A DNA stretch of 64,000 nucleotides, taken from NCBI RefSeq assembly GCF_004375085.3, contig NZ_SNAQ03000006.1, forward strand, positions 186,001-250,000, read 5' to 3'. Below the pieces are notes generated by a model, which was not told the origin of the DNA, ran no database searches, and saw nothing but the letters and a program-made list of their open reading frames with translations. The stretch is from Lewinella sp. W8. Lineage in GTDB: Bacteria > Bacteroidota > Bacteroidia > Chitinophagales > Saprospiraceae. Position 1 is the stretch's first letter, and each line of letters opens with the position of its first letter. Of the stretch, positions 35,906-45,043 are shown in pieces. The position numbers and the translations under genes are program-made.

Positions 35906-38743
35906 TTGAAATTAAACATCGGATTCTCCTTAATCTTCTTGGTTACTCTGCTTTCGGGGTGTACCGAGAGCACGGAAACTGTATTCTTTTCGGGGAAGCC
36001 CATCGCTTGCCATGAACCCCACGGAAGTGAATTCTTGAGGGGAGCAATTTCCCTGGATACCCTCCGCGGCGACTCCCTTAATTTGGTCGATTCACTAATG
36101 GCATATCGGGCAACCGCTGACAGTACCGTTTCAATCCAGGAATTGGCCTACGTAAATTACTTGATTGGTCGGCACCATTATTCCTCCGAAAAGGATTCTT
36201 TAGCGCTCCATCATTACTATCTCGCTCTGGAACAAGCCAAAGCGGCTGATTCTGTATACGTTTTCTTCATTACTAAACTACATCGAAACATTGGGACCAT
36301 CCATACCTACCATGGGCGCCTCGACAGCTCAATATATAACATCAAAATTGCCATCGACCTCCAGTATCTTACCGATTGCGAAATCGGCAATTCTTTGAAG
36401 GCAAGCCTATTTGATAATTTAGGTAATGGATTAAATGAGTTGGGGGACATTGAGGGAGCACTGGAATTTTTGGGGAAAAGTTCCATGATATGTGAAGAGG
36501 GAGGTGTAGATTATTACGAATGTGCCCGATTATATGCATACTACGCTAAAGTATTGCATGATGCTAATAAAATTGCTGACGCAAAGGCTGCCGTTGATCG
36601 GGGAATTAAACATCTATTTTCTCAGGACAACCCACTGGCCGACGACTCGATTTTCCTGGCTGACATCGAAGAGGCTCGTTATCTCATTGCGGATACGGAA
36701 GGCAATCTTGAAACAGCCAAAGCGGCGGCGGAACTTTGCGTTGCCATAAATCAGAAATACCGGCCTTTAGAAACGTACATGGGCCATAGCTACAACAACC
36801 TGGGCCGGCACTACGGAAAAGTTGGAGATTATATCCGTGCCATTGACCACCTGCACCGGGCCATGGAAATCTATCGCGCCAACGGCGCATTTTCGGACGT
36901 TGGCACCTGCCTGGAAAACCTGGCCGATATTGCCCTGCAACGGGGAGACACCACCCTGGCCCTGCAACACCTCACGGATGCCCAGCTGGCCTACCACGGC
37001 GTACCCGAAAAACCCGGTTTATCCTTCGCCCTTGACCGCAACCAGCTCAAAGACCCCATTCTGGAAAAAGCAAGAATTACCTATTTGCTACACGCGGACC
37101 ACCCCGAGCGGGTTCCCTTTTCCTCGGTAAGCAAGCAGGTGGAAAGGGTGGACAGCATCTTTAATTTACTGCAGTATGAAGTGCGGTCCGAATTCTCCAA
37201 GCGAAATACCATCAAGGAACTCAAAACATTCTACGAGGGGCTCCTGGATTTCTCCCTGAAAGGATGGAACACCCACAAAGATTCGGCTTACCTGCACCTG
37301 GGGATCAACTGCATCGCCAAAAGTAAGGCGCAGATACTGCGGGAACGGCAGCGAAGAAGTTTCGCCCGCAACCGTTTAGTGGCAGAATCACTTAATGACC
37401 AGCGCTATTCTTTTTTATCGAATAGAAATAGCCTCATTAATACCATCCGACAGGAAAAGAATGAACAGAAAAAAGAACAACTACTGGAGGAACTGGATGA
37501 ATTAGAGCTCCAAATCCGATACCTCGAAGATTCGCTTTATTACAAGACGAGCGTTCCCCTTCAGGAACAATCAATTACGCCAGTATTGACTGAACTGAGT
37601 AACGAAATTCCGTCAAACCATATGGTGCTCGATTATTTCGTGGGGCAGGAGGCCATATATCTGAGCACCCTATACCGTGGAGAATTAAGCCTGGAAAAAG
37701 TTGACGTTTCTACCGAAACCATCATCCACCGCGTGAATGATTTACAGCGGGGCCTGCGGGCGCCGGGTAAATGGGAGTGGGAAAATAATCGGGAATGGCG
37801 GGATTCTACTCAACAAAGTTTCGTGGAGGCCGCCCATTTCCTGTATCAGCATCTGGTATTTCCCTTCACCGATCGCCACCCGGCGGTGGCGTCGCTGACC
37901 ATCATTCAAGACGGTCCCCTTTCCTACCTTCCCTTTGCCGCCCTCCTCACGAATACTCCCTCAGAAGAGCACCTGCATCAATACCAGGAATATCCTTTCC
38001 TGAATAAAAACTTCACCATCAACTATGAATTTTCGGCGGGCACCTGGAGTGATCGTCTCGGGGATGAATATTCCGGTGGGTCGGCGGCGTTACTGGTCTG
38101 TCCGGTGCAGGAGGAGGCGATTGACTTACCCATCATTGGGCGTGCAGATCCCGTTCCGCTGGCTCCGTTGGCCTACGCCGAAACGGAAATTGAACAGATC
38201 GCCGCTCAGACGAAGAGTGAGGAGTTACGCGGGGAAAAAACCACTGAACTTGGCCTGGGGTATGATCTCGACAAGTACGGTATTCTGCACTTTACCGGTC
38301 ACGGATTGGTGTTCCCCCTGAGCATTTATCAGTCCGGCATTCTGTTGGGTGATGGATCTTCGCTGAGCAAAATGAAGCTTCTTCAACTGCCGGAATTATC
38401 GTCCATGCGGCTGAACCTGGAGATGCTGGTGTTGAGCGCCTGCGAGACGGGATTCGGGGAAATATCGGAGGGCGAAGGTATGATCAGTTTAAGCCGAGGG
38501 GGCGCGATCGCAGGTGCCAGGTCCGTGGTGGCTTCCCACTGGTTGGTCAACCAAAACTCCAAGGTGGAGTTCTTCCGGGAATACTATCAAAATCTTCGGG
38601 CGGGAGAATCACGCAGCCGTGCGCTGCAGATGGTAAAGCACTCCTTCATTGAGGGCGGAGGAGACCAATCTCACCCCTATCACTGGGCGAGTTTCACCCT
38701 GACGGGGGAAACGGCACCCCTTGATCCCGCCTTTTTCAGGTAG
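35906..38743 (+). CDS. TPR-CHAT domain lipoprotein (caspase-like protease)
   Basis: A 945-residue protein with a TTG start and a lipoprotein signal (LVTLLSGCTE, Cys19). Residues about 60-390 form TPR repeats (YNNLGRHYGKVGDYIRAIDH is one). A coiled-coil segment lies near 490-540. The C-terminal CHAT domain keeps the caspase-like dyad: His799 in FTGHG and Cys846 in LSACETG. CHAT proteins cleave specific protein partners, as in separase, gasdermin-activating proteases and the type III-E Craspase. Here it follows a subtilisin gene and converges on an anti-sigma/sigma pair, so a target in that regulatory circuit is attractive, although its lipid anchor would place it outside the cytoplasm. Confidence 0.88.
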   Translation: MKLNIGFSLIFLVTLLSGCTESTETVFFSGKPIACHEPHGSEFLRGAISLDTLRGDSLNLVDSLMAYRATADSTVSIQELAYVNYLIGRHHYSSEKDSLALHHYYLALEQAKAADSVYVFFITKLHRNIGTIHTYHGRLDSSIYNIKIAIDLQYLTDCEIGNSLKASLFDNLGNGLNELGDIEGALEFLGKSSMICEEGGVDYYECARLYAYYAKVLHDANKIADAKAAVDRGIKHLFSQDNPLADDSIFLADIEEARYLIADTEGNLETAKAAAELCVAINQKYRPLETYMGHSYNNLGRHYGKVGDYIRAIDHLHRAMEIYRANGAFSDVGTCLENLADIALQRGDTTLALQHLTDAQLAYHGVPEKPGLSFALDRNQLKDPILEKARITYLLHADHPERVPFSSVSKQVERVDSIFNLLQYEVRSEFSKRNTIKELKTFYEGLLDFSLKGWNTHKDSAYLHLGINCIAKSKAQILRERQRRSFARNRLVAESLNDQRYSFLSNRNSLINTIRQEKNEQKKEQLLEELDELELQIRYLEDSLYYKTSVPLQEQSITPVLTELSNEIPSNHMVLDYFVGQEAIYLSTLYRGELSLEKVDVSTETIIHRVNDLQRGLRAPGKWEWENNREWRDSTQQSFVEAAHFLYQHLVFPFTDRHPAVASLTIIQDGPLSYLPFAALLTNTPSEEHLHQYQEYPFLNKNFTINYEFSAGTWSDRLGDEYSGGSAALLVCPVQEEAIDLPIIGRADPVPLAPLAYAETEIEQIAAQTKSEELRGEKTTELGLGYDLDKYGILHFTGHGLVFPLSIYQSGILLGDGSSLSKMKLLQLPELSSMRLNLEMLVLSACETGFGEISEGEGMISLSRGGAIAGARSVVASHWLVNQNSKVEFFREYYQNLRAGESRSRALQMVKHSFIEGGGDQSHPYHWASFTLTGETAPLDPAFFR

Positions 38744-38774
38744 ACGTAGTCCTAAGGGCTGGCGATCCGAAATC

Positions 38775-39533
38775 TCAATAGAACCACCGATGCCAGGGGG
38801 CGTCGAGCTCTTCCCGCAATGGGCCAAGCCACGCTTCGGGCCAGGATCCGGTGAGGTTATCTGAGATATCTTTCCGGACGGCGAGGTCCGCCATCATGGT
38901 ATTCCAGCGAGCCCGTTGCTTCTTTTCTTCCGTCAGGTTCTCGTCTTCCAGGACCCGTTCGAATTCCTGGCTGGCTCTCGCATAATCCTTCAGCAAAAAG
39001 GCCGCGTGGGGGAGAAAATACCTCGCCGTAGTGCCATAGTTTGGGTTATCGGACAGGGCGATAAGCACCTCCCGGGAACGCTCGTACTGGCCGGCGAAAA
39101 AGGCATCGGTGCCCTGGCTCATAGTAACATCGTTATCACCTCCCCCCGCAACGCTGGGGTCCAGGGGCATCAGGAAATGCCGGTTGGCAATCGCTTCGGG
39201 AGAGTGATTTTGGTACTGCCACACGCCCCAGATACCGAGTAGCAACAGGACGGAAGCCGCCGCCGCCCATAGATATAGTTTCCTACCCGTAGGCTGTTTT
39301 GCCGGAGCCGGAGCAGGGCGCGCTACCTTTAGCACCGTATTAGCCAGAACCCCGGCCCGTTCGCTGATTAATCCTCCCCGAATTGTTTCGTATTTGTCCG
39401 CCCATTCCCGCAACTCGGGATGCTCCCCGATCTGCCGGGCCACCTCCGCCGCTTCCTCGGTACTCAGCTCTCCGAAGACATAGGCTTGCACCTGCGCTTC
39501 GTCGACACCACCATTTTTGTCCGCCTCTTTCAT
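38775..39533 (-). CDS. anti-sigma factor with periplasmic TPR-like domain
   Basis: A 252-residue protein. The N-terminal cytoplasmic part (about 1-70) has the anti-sigma pattern DEAQVQAYVFGELSTEEAAEVARQIGEHPEL; the zinc Cys/His set is absent. A single transmembrane helix follows (LYLWAAAASVLLLLGIWGVW, about 86-105). The C-terminal part outside has TPR-like helices (GTDAFFAGQYERSREVLIAL, LKDYARASQEFERVL). It starts 5 bp after the sigma gene ends, so they are cotranscribed. A protease acting on the outer part could release the sigma factor. Confidence 0.78.
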   Translation of the reverse strand: MKEADKNGGVDEAQVQAYVFGELSTEEAAEVARQIGEHPELREWADKYETIRGGLISERAGVLANTVLKVARPAPAPAKQPTGRKLYLWAAAASVLLLLGIWGVWQYQNHSPEAIANRHFLMPLDPSVAGGGDNDVTMSQGTDAFFAGQYERSREVLIALSDNPNYGTTARYFLPHAAFLLKDYARASQEFERVLEDENLTEEKKQRARWNTMMADLAVRKDISDNLTGSWPEAWLGPLREELDAPWHRWFY

Positions 39534-39537
39534 TGAG

Positions 39538-40503
39538 TTACTTCTTAATTTGTTGAAACGCTTGCCGCAAACTCTTCATACATCTTGCCTTGGTCGTGCC
39601 CACACTCAGCAGGTCCATATCCAACACCTCAGCCAATTGCTTATAGGAGGCTCCTTCAAGATAATACAGGGTGATAATTGCTCTACATCTGGGTTCCAGG
39701 CTCTTCAGCATCTTTCGCACACTCCGCACGGAATCTTCTACTCCGAACAGTTCGTGCAACCGATACAACTCAACCATATTATCCAGGGTCGCTTCCGTAT
39801 TATGACATATTTCCTCAGTTTCTTTTAATTCTTTTTCGAAATTACCGTTCTGATTTAATTCAGCAATGGGCGATTCCGGACTACGTTGATCGCTGTTCCA
39901 GGCATCCGCCGCCTTATTAAAAAAGATGGTTTTGAAATACTGGTAGAAGCGGGCCGAATGCTTGTTTTCCTTGCGCGGAAATTTCTTCACCAATTCAATC
40001 ATGGTTTCCTGATAGAGGTCCTCGAACTCAATTACTGAAGCGTAATTGGTGTAGGAAAAATCCGTTCGCGCGGGTTCCCGAAAGGCGGTCGTAATGGCGT
40101 TCAGGGCCGCATCACGCTTTTCCGCCCCCAGGTCAATCAAACAAATTTTACTGAGGTAATTGATGGTATTGGTGTGGGGTACGGACCAGTCGTAGTCCGG
40201 AAAGCCCATGCGACCAAACGCCAGAAAAATGGACCATAAGGGGTCTTTTATGGGCCACCGCACGCCCCCCAGTTCCAGGGAGGATTTGAAGCGCGCGAAG
40301 GTCTGAATCGCGGCGTGATCAATATCTTCTTCGGCAATTCCCTGTCCTCGGAAATGGGCCTCCAGGGAGTTCAGGTAATGATTAAATACTAAGTTGACGG
40401 AGTCCTCATCCCGGTTATTCTTCAGGAAGGTAAAAAGCGCGTAATCGTCCGGCGATATTCTTCGTTTTGGTCGCTGCTTATTTTGTTCAGACCCCTCTTC
40501 CAA
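39538..40503 (-). CDS. ECF-like sigma-70 family factor
   Basis: About 322 residues from the TTG at 40503; a TTG at 40632 is also open but would add 43 residues that do not look coding. Region 2-like sequence (FEDLYQETMIELVKKFPRKENKHSARFYQYFKTIFFNKAADAWN) and region 4 (LEPRCRAIITLYYLEGASYKQLAEVLDM, with a helix-turn-helix) are clear. The N-terminal about 150 residues before region 2 are longer than in a normal ECF sigma factor and unrecognised. It is encoded with an anti-sigma factor and is divergent from the ESPF operon at 40726, which may be its target. Confidence 0.82.
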   Translation of the reverse strand: MEEGSEQNKQRPKRRISPDDYALFTFLKNNRDEDSVNLVFNHYLNSLEAHFRGQGIAEEDIDHAAIQTFARFKSSLELGGVRWPIKDPLWSIFLAFGRMGFPDYDWSVPHTNTINYLSKICLIDLGAEKRDAALNAITTAFREPARTDFSYTNYASVIEFEDLYQETMIELVKKFPRKENKHSARFYQYFKTIFFNKAADAWNSDQRSPESPIAELNQNGNFEKELKETEEICHNTEATLDNMVELYRLHELFGVEDSVRSVRKMLKSLEPRCRAIITLYYLEGASYKQLAEVLDMDLLSVGTTKARCMKSLRQAFQQIKK

Positions 40504-40660
40504 GCTGATTTTTTTTCTAAATAACGGATTTTTTTTGATTAGGCTGTCACAAATCCATATCCACCCCGGATAGGAGGAGTAATTGAAGTCCCTTCCCTCC
40601 TTTTTCGGGGAAGAAATGACTTGAATTACCAAAAACGTACAAACAGCAATGTATTGGGAA

Positions 40661-40676
40661 CCCCTCCGCGGAGGGG
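40661..40676. promoter_or_regulatory. perfect 16-bp palindrome between divergent genes
   Basis: CCCCTCCGCGGAGGGG is identical to its own reverse complement. It lies in the 222-bp gap between the sigma gene start and the ESPF operon start, about 50 bp before the ATG at 40726. It has no T-tract on either side, so an operator is more likely than a terminator. Confidence 0.55.
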
Positions 40677-40725
40677 CCTGACGGAGCTATGCATACCCAA
40701 ATAAATATCCTACTAAAATCCACTA

Positions 40726-43299
40726 ATGATGGACCAATCAATGTACTCCAACTGGGATACGAGCACGGATAACGGGCACGATGATTTGCTACACCAGCAT
40801 GAATCGCCCTTTTCCCTGAATACCCCGGTTGTGGAAAACGAATTTGTTACGGCCCCCGCGATTGATGCCTACATCGAACGCGAATCTCCGTTCTTCAACC
40901 CCTTAACCACCGCCACTGCGGAAGGAGAGTCTTTTGGCCCTCAGGAGCAAGCCTTCGTGCAATTTCTCGACGAGATTCAGGAGGATGAATTCAGCGAGGC
41001 CATCGTGGACCTGGCCAACGAGGCCGAACGCTACCTGGCCGAACACGTCTCCTCCCAGCACACCAGCAACCAGCTGCGCGACGCTCAGATGGAGGAGGAA
41101 GTCCTCACCAATCACTTCCAACCCCTGGCCGTTGCCTCCGAAAACCTGATGGATCACTTGATGCGGGACTTCGCCAAGCTCGATCAGGAAACGCTCACCG
41201 AAGGCCAGATTGACGACATTTTTGAACGCTACGAGAGCAACCACTCCCTGGGCAACCCCGTCTTCGAGGAATTCCTCAAAAAGCTTTGGAAAAAAGCCAA
41301 AAAGGCGGCCAAGGGAGTAGCCAAGGTGGTCAAGAAGGGCATCAACATCGTTAAGAAGTTGAACCCCATGAATCTGGTGCTGGGGCGCCTGAAGAAGATG
41401 GCCCGCGGCCTCCTCGGCAAGATCGTGCGCAAGGTCATCAACCGGCTTCCCCAGATGCTGCGGAACCCCGCCCGGATGCTTGCCCGTAAGCTGGGCATTA
41501 GCGCAGAACTGGAACTGAACGAAATGGAGGAGGCCGAGCTCATGGTCGAGGATCAGGAATTTGATCTGTCACCCGTCCTCCCCCCCGCCAGTGCCGACCT
41601 CGAAATTCTTGAACAGGAATTCAACCTTCGTTTGGCGGAGCAAACCTTCGCCAATACGGAGGAAGAAGCCGATCAGATTCTGGCAGCCTACAACGACACC
41701 CGCCAGGATCTCCAGGACCGTGAAGCGGAGGCACGCTTCGAACACGCTCGGGAGCGCCTGATTGAAGCTCTGCAAACCGCCCAGAGTCCCGAGGAAGTTC
41801 GTCCGCACGTAGAGGAATTCGTCGGCACGGCCCTCATGGTCCTACGGTGGGGTATTCGCATCATCGGCCGTAAGCGCGTGATCAACTTCATTTCCGGCCT
41901 GTTCACCAAACTCATCGCCCGCCTGATCGGCAAGAAGTACGCCGCGCCTCTGGCCCGGACCCTGGTGTCCAAGGGTTTCTCCCTGCTGAACCTGGAGGTC
42001 TCCGAGCACGAGGCCGATACTGCCGCCGCCGAGTCCATCGCTCAGGTGCTGGAGGAAATCACCTACCACACCACCGGACTCAGTGCCGAGGTCCTGAACG
42101 ATCAGGAACTGCTGGAGCAGGAAATCGTCGAGCAGTTTTCCGCCCTCGTGGCGCAGAACTTCCCCTCGGACATGGTCCAGGAGGAACTCCGGGAAAGCGA
42201 AGTCGGAGCCGCCTGGGTACTGCTGCCCCGCCGTGGACGCCGCCGCTACAAAAAGTACAGCCGGGTCCTGGAGGTCAACCTTGATCGTGCCAAAGTGCGG
42301 GGCATCAAAACTTTTGGTGGACAGTACCTGCAGAGCTTCCTCCGCCGGCGCCATCAATTGGGTGGTTCCTACAAGGTTCGCGTCAAGGTGCACATTTACC
42401 AGGCCATTCGCGGCACGACCCTCAGCCACATCTCGTTGCTGGAGCGCAACGTCCGGGGCCTGGGATCCAGCCGCCGTTCGGCCTGGTCCCAAATCCACCC
42501 CCTCACGCCACAGGTAGCCGGTCAGCTGCTGGGCAATCCACGGCTGGGTAGCCGGGTTGCCGCCCGCTGGCTTTCCAACCGCAACCGCATTCAGGTCGGC
42601 CAGCGATTCTACTACCTGGAACTGGTGAGCCAGGCCGCCGGAACGCCCCCGGCACCCGTGCGTCCGCAACCACCACGTCCCGTGCTTCCCGGCATTCCTT
42701 CCGGCGTGACCAAAGACGATGCCTACGTGAAGCTGGACTTCACCCGGTCCACCATGACCCTGGCCCTGATGATGACCGAGGCGAAAGCTGCGGAAGTAAC
42801 CCGTCGGATTAAAGCCAACGACTACCTCGGGGCGGCCACGACCTTCCGGACCTCCATCCGGGATGCGCTCAACAACATCCTGCTCAAGGACATTGGCCGG
42901 CACGTGAAGGTCGTCATGGAACTCTCGGAAGATCAGTACCTGGAAGACTTCCTGGGTAAGCTGCTGAAGGCCGGTGGCCGCATCGTCGGCGGCGCCGCGA
43001 AGGAAGGGCTGAAAATGGCCGTCAAAAAGATCATCCAACGCCTGGTGAAGTTGGCCGAAAAGGCCCTGGCTAATCACCTGCGCCGCCTCCGCAACGACTT
43101 CATTCGCGCCCAGGAAAACGGAGCACAGGGTCTCACCCTTCACCTCGTTTTCGTTGACATGCCCGGCATGGCCCTCATCCGCACCCTGTTTAAACTCAAG
43201 CAAGGTCGGCCCGTGAGTGTCGGAGACGTTACCGGAACGGTCATCCCGGCCATCCCCACACCCGACCTGCGCATCTTCCCGGGTCGTAAGTCACTGTAA
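40726..43299 (+). CDS. ESPF-motif protein with cationic amphipathic block, unknown family
   Basis: An 857-residue protein with no signal peptide. The N-terminal 60 residues carry two ESPF motifs (26-29 and 53-56) in an acidic, disordered-looking context. Residues 70-175 are acidic and helical. Residues 184-257 form a strongly basic amphipathic block (KKLWKKAKKAAKGVAKVVK at its start) that resembles pore-forming or bacteriocin-like helices. Further Arg/Lys-rich hydrophobic helices lie near 370-420 and 740-780, separated by acidic stretches. A Pro-rich linker is near residue 660. Proteins with ESPF and cationic-helix segments occur in other bacteria without a known function. It is the first gene of an operon and overlaps the metallopeptidase gene by one base. 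Confidence 0.6.
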   Translation: MMDQSMYSNWDTSTDNGHDDLLHQHESPFSLNTPVVENEFVTAPAIDAYIERESPFFNPLTTATAEGESFGPQEQAFVQFLDEIQEDEFSEAIVDLANEAERYLAEHVSSQHTSNQLRDAQMEEEVLTNHFQPLAVASENLMDHLMRDFAKLDQETLTEGQIDDIFERYESNHSLGNPVFEEFLKKLWKKAKKAAKGVAKVVKKGINIVKKLNPMNLVLGRLKKMARGLLGKIVRKVINRLPQMLRNPARMLARKLGISAELELNEMEEAELMVEDQEFDLSPVLPPASADLEILEQEFNLRLAEQTFANTEEEADQILAAYNDTRQDLQDREAEARFEHARERLIEALQTAQSPEEVRPHVEEFVGTALMVLRWGIRIIGRKRVINFISGLFTKLIARLIGKKYAAPLARTLVSKGFSLLNLEVSEHEADTAAAESIAQVLEEITYHTTGLSAEVLNDQELLEQEIVEQFSALVAQNFPSDMVQEELRESEVGAAWVLLPRRGRRRYKKYSRVLEVNLDRAKVRGIKTFGGQYLQSFLRRRHQLGGSYKVRVKVHIYQAIRGTTLSHISLLERNVRGLGSSRRSAWSQIHPLTPQVAGQLLGNPRLGSRVAARWLSNRNRIQVGQRFYYLELVSQAAGTPPAPVRPQPPRPVLPGIPSGVTKDDAYVKLDFTRSTMTLALMMTEAKAAEVTRRIKANDYLGAATTFRTSIRDALNNILLKDIGRHVKVVMELSEDQYLEDFLGKLLKAGGRIVGGAAKEGLKMAVKKIIQRLVKLAEKALANHLRRLRNDFIRAQENGAQGLTLHLVFVDMPGMALIRTLFKLKQGRPVSVGDVTGTVIPAIPTPDLRIFPGRKSL

Positions 43300-44576
43300 T
43301 GAGCCTACATCTCATCCGACAGATCGACCACTGGCAGGCGGCCACGCAACGCCTGAGCGACTTCCAGGGACTGGCTTCGGCCAGCACCTGGGAGCAGCTC
43401 GAGCGGTATACCGACACCTTCCTGCGCGCCCGTCTGGGTGCCTCCGTCAGGCGCCTCCAGCAGGAGGCAGATCACCTGATGCAGCTGGCCAGACAAGAGG
43501 GAGCCCGGGAGGAGGACATCCTCCGCGACCTACAACAGTTGCGGCGGCGGTACCTGGCCACTGAAGTCACCCTGGACTACTTCGGCGACGCCATCAACAC
43601 GCGCACCAATCCCAGCTTGGGCCGTCATCTGGCCGCCCTGGATAAGCTCGCCGGCGCAGCCATTGAGCGGGCTCTCCGGCCCCTGGGCCACCTGGTGCCC
43701 CCCGTCATGACCTACATCGACAAGGGGCTGGGAGCTTCCATCCTGAAGGCGGGCCTCCGGCTCTGGGACCAGCGGGGCGTAAACCCCGTGGCGGTGATCA
43801 AGGTCGTGCGGCACAACATCTATCGCCCCACCGCCCTGATCCACGAGGCCGGGCACCAGATCGCCTACGCCCTGAACTGGAACGCCGAGCTGGCCGAGGT
43901 GCTGAGAAGAGAGCTTTCATCCGAAAGTCCGGTCATTGGCAACTTATGGGCGGGATGGTCTTCGGAAATTGCCGCCGATGCCTTCGCCTTTGCCTACACC
44001 GGATACGGCGCCGTAGCGACCCTGCACGACGTCCTTTCCGGCGGACCGAATCTCGTCTTCCAGTACCGTCCCGGCGCGGTGCATCCTATGCCCTATCTGC
44101 GTACGCTGTTGGGTATCGAAATGTGCCGGCTGGCCTTTGGCAGTGGCCCGTGGGATGACCTGGAACGCAACTGGATTGCCAGCAATCCACTCCATCAACT
44201 GGAGGGTGAGATCATTCCCTGGCTAAAACTGAACCGGCTTATGGTTCCCAAAGTAGCGGCCATCGTCCTTCAGCGCCCCATGCGGGCGTTTGGCGGGAGT
44301 TCGCTACAGCAGTACCTACCCATTCAGGAAGTACACCCCAGAAACTTGCTTCAGTGGGGAAGCCGACTCGGGCCACCAAACGCCTGGCCCGTCAGTGACC
44401 TCCGCAACAACAGCCTCCGATTACTGGCCCTCTCCGTTTATAAACAGGTAACCGAAAGCTACCAGAGCCCCGCCTTCCGGCGGGAAATGGACCACTGGTT
44501 TTCCCGACTTACGGATTGGCCGTCACTCCATCATTCACAACCACAAACCGCCCCCGCCCTCCTGGGGGAATACTAA
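43299..44576 (+). CDS. HExxH zinc metallopeptidase-like protein
   Basis: A 425-residue protein without a signal peptide. The zinc site is TALIHEAGHQIAYAL (HEAGH at 182-186) with a likely third ligand Glu223 in SSEIAADAFAFAYTG, as in gluzincin-type peptidases. The N-terminal 100 residues are helical and charged. The C-terminal half has no recognised domain. Its start overlaps the stop of the ESPF gene (TAATG), so the two are translationally coupled; the ESPF protein is the obvious candidate substrate. Outside the HExxH site, no family could be named. Confidence 0.68.
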   Translation: MSLHLIRQIDHWQAATQRLSDFQGLASASTWEQLERYTDTFLRARLGASVRRLQQEADHLMQLARQEGAREEDILRDLQQLRRRYLATEVTLDYFGDAINTRTNPSLGRHLAALDKLAGAAIERALRPLGHLVPPVMTYIDKGLGASILKAGLRLWDQRGVNPVAVIKVVRHNIYRPTALIHEAGHQIAYALNWNAELAEVLRRELSSESPVIGNLWAGWSSEIAADAFAFAYTGYGAVATLHDVLSGGPNLVFQYRPGAVHPMPYLRTLLGIEMCRLAFGSGPWDDLERNWIASNPLHQLEGEIIPWLKLNRLMVPKVAAIVLQRPMRAFGGSSLQQYLPIQEVHPRNLLQWGSRLGPPNAWPVSDLRNNSLRLLALSVYKQVTESYQSPAFRREMDHWFSRLTDWPSLHHSQPQTAPALLGEY

Positions 44577-44588
44577 ACCTAATCCGTC

Positions 44589-44996
44589 ATGGCAACGAGA
44601 AACGATAAGAATAAGCCCAAAACCGCCCCGGTAACCCAGGCTGCCAGCCAATCTGCGAAAAAAACCGTGCAGGCGGCAAAGCAGTCCCGGGAAGTACGCC
44701 CGGTACCTGATCCCGAGCAACGCTGCATCACCTTTACCCCCGAACAATTCAAGGAATTTATGGGGATGTGGAAGGAGATGTGCAAAGAGCAGAAGGATAA
44801 CCGGCCGGATTGCCCCCCGGAAGACCCCAAAAAGAAGGAGTTTGAATGCCGTAGTAACCGGATCAAATCTTCGATGGGAATCGGTGCTCCACCTCCGCTG
44901 GAGGGTAGCTCCGTTGCGAAGGACATCGAAAAGATTAAGGCCGATGACAAAGGAGATGAATGCGAGGAACCCAAGAAAGTAGTTCCTCTATCCTGA
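44589..44996 (+). CDS. small Lys/Pro/Cys-containing protein, unknown
   Basis: A 135-residue soluble protein. The N-terminal 35 residues are low-complexity (Lys, Ala, Gln, Thr), and a short helical segment (TFTPEQFKEFMGMWKEMCKEQ) lies near 50-70. Five Cys (RCITF, MCKEQ, DCPPED, FECRS, ECEEP) suggest disulfides or metal binding. No family is known. It is the third gene of the operon, 12 bp after the metallopeptidase, and may be an adaptor or chaperone. Confidence 0.55.
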   Translation: MATRNDKNKPKTAPVTQAASQSAKKTVQAAKQSREVRPVPDPEQRCITFTPEQFKEFMGMWKEMCKEQKDNRPDCPPEDPKKKEFECRSNRIKSSMGIGAPPPLEGSSVAKDIEKIKADDKGDECEEPKKVVPLS

Positions 44997-45043
44997 GAAA
45001 TCTCCAACGTCCATCAACCTACCACCATTAAAATTTAGCAATC

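Noticed and set aside
34167..38743. Type III-E CRISPR (Craspase) locus
   Set aside because: The TPR-CHAT protein is a lipoprotein, and no gRAMP effector, Csx30 or repeat array is present; only the CHAT-sigma logic is similar.
41842..43203. 453-residue open frame on the minus strand
   Set aside because: It lies wholly within the ESPF gene, has no family features, and results from the GC-biased codon use of the true plus-strand gene.
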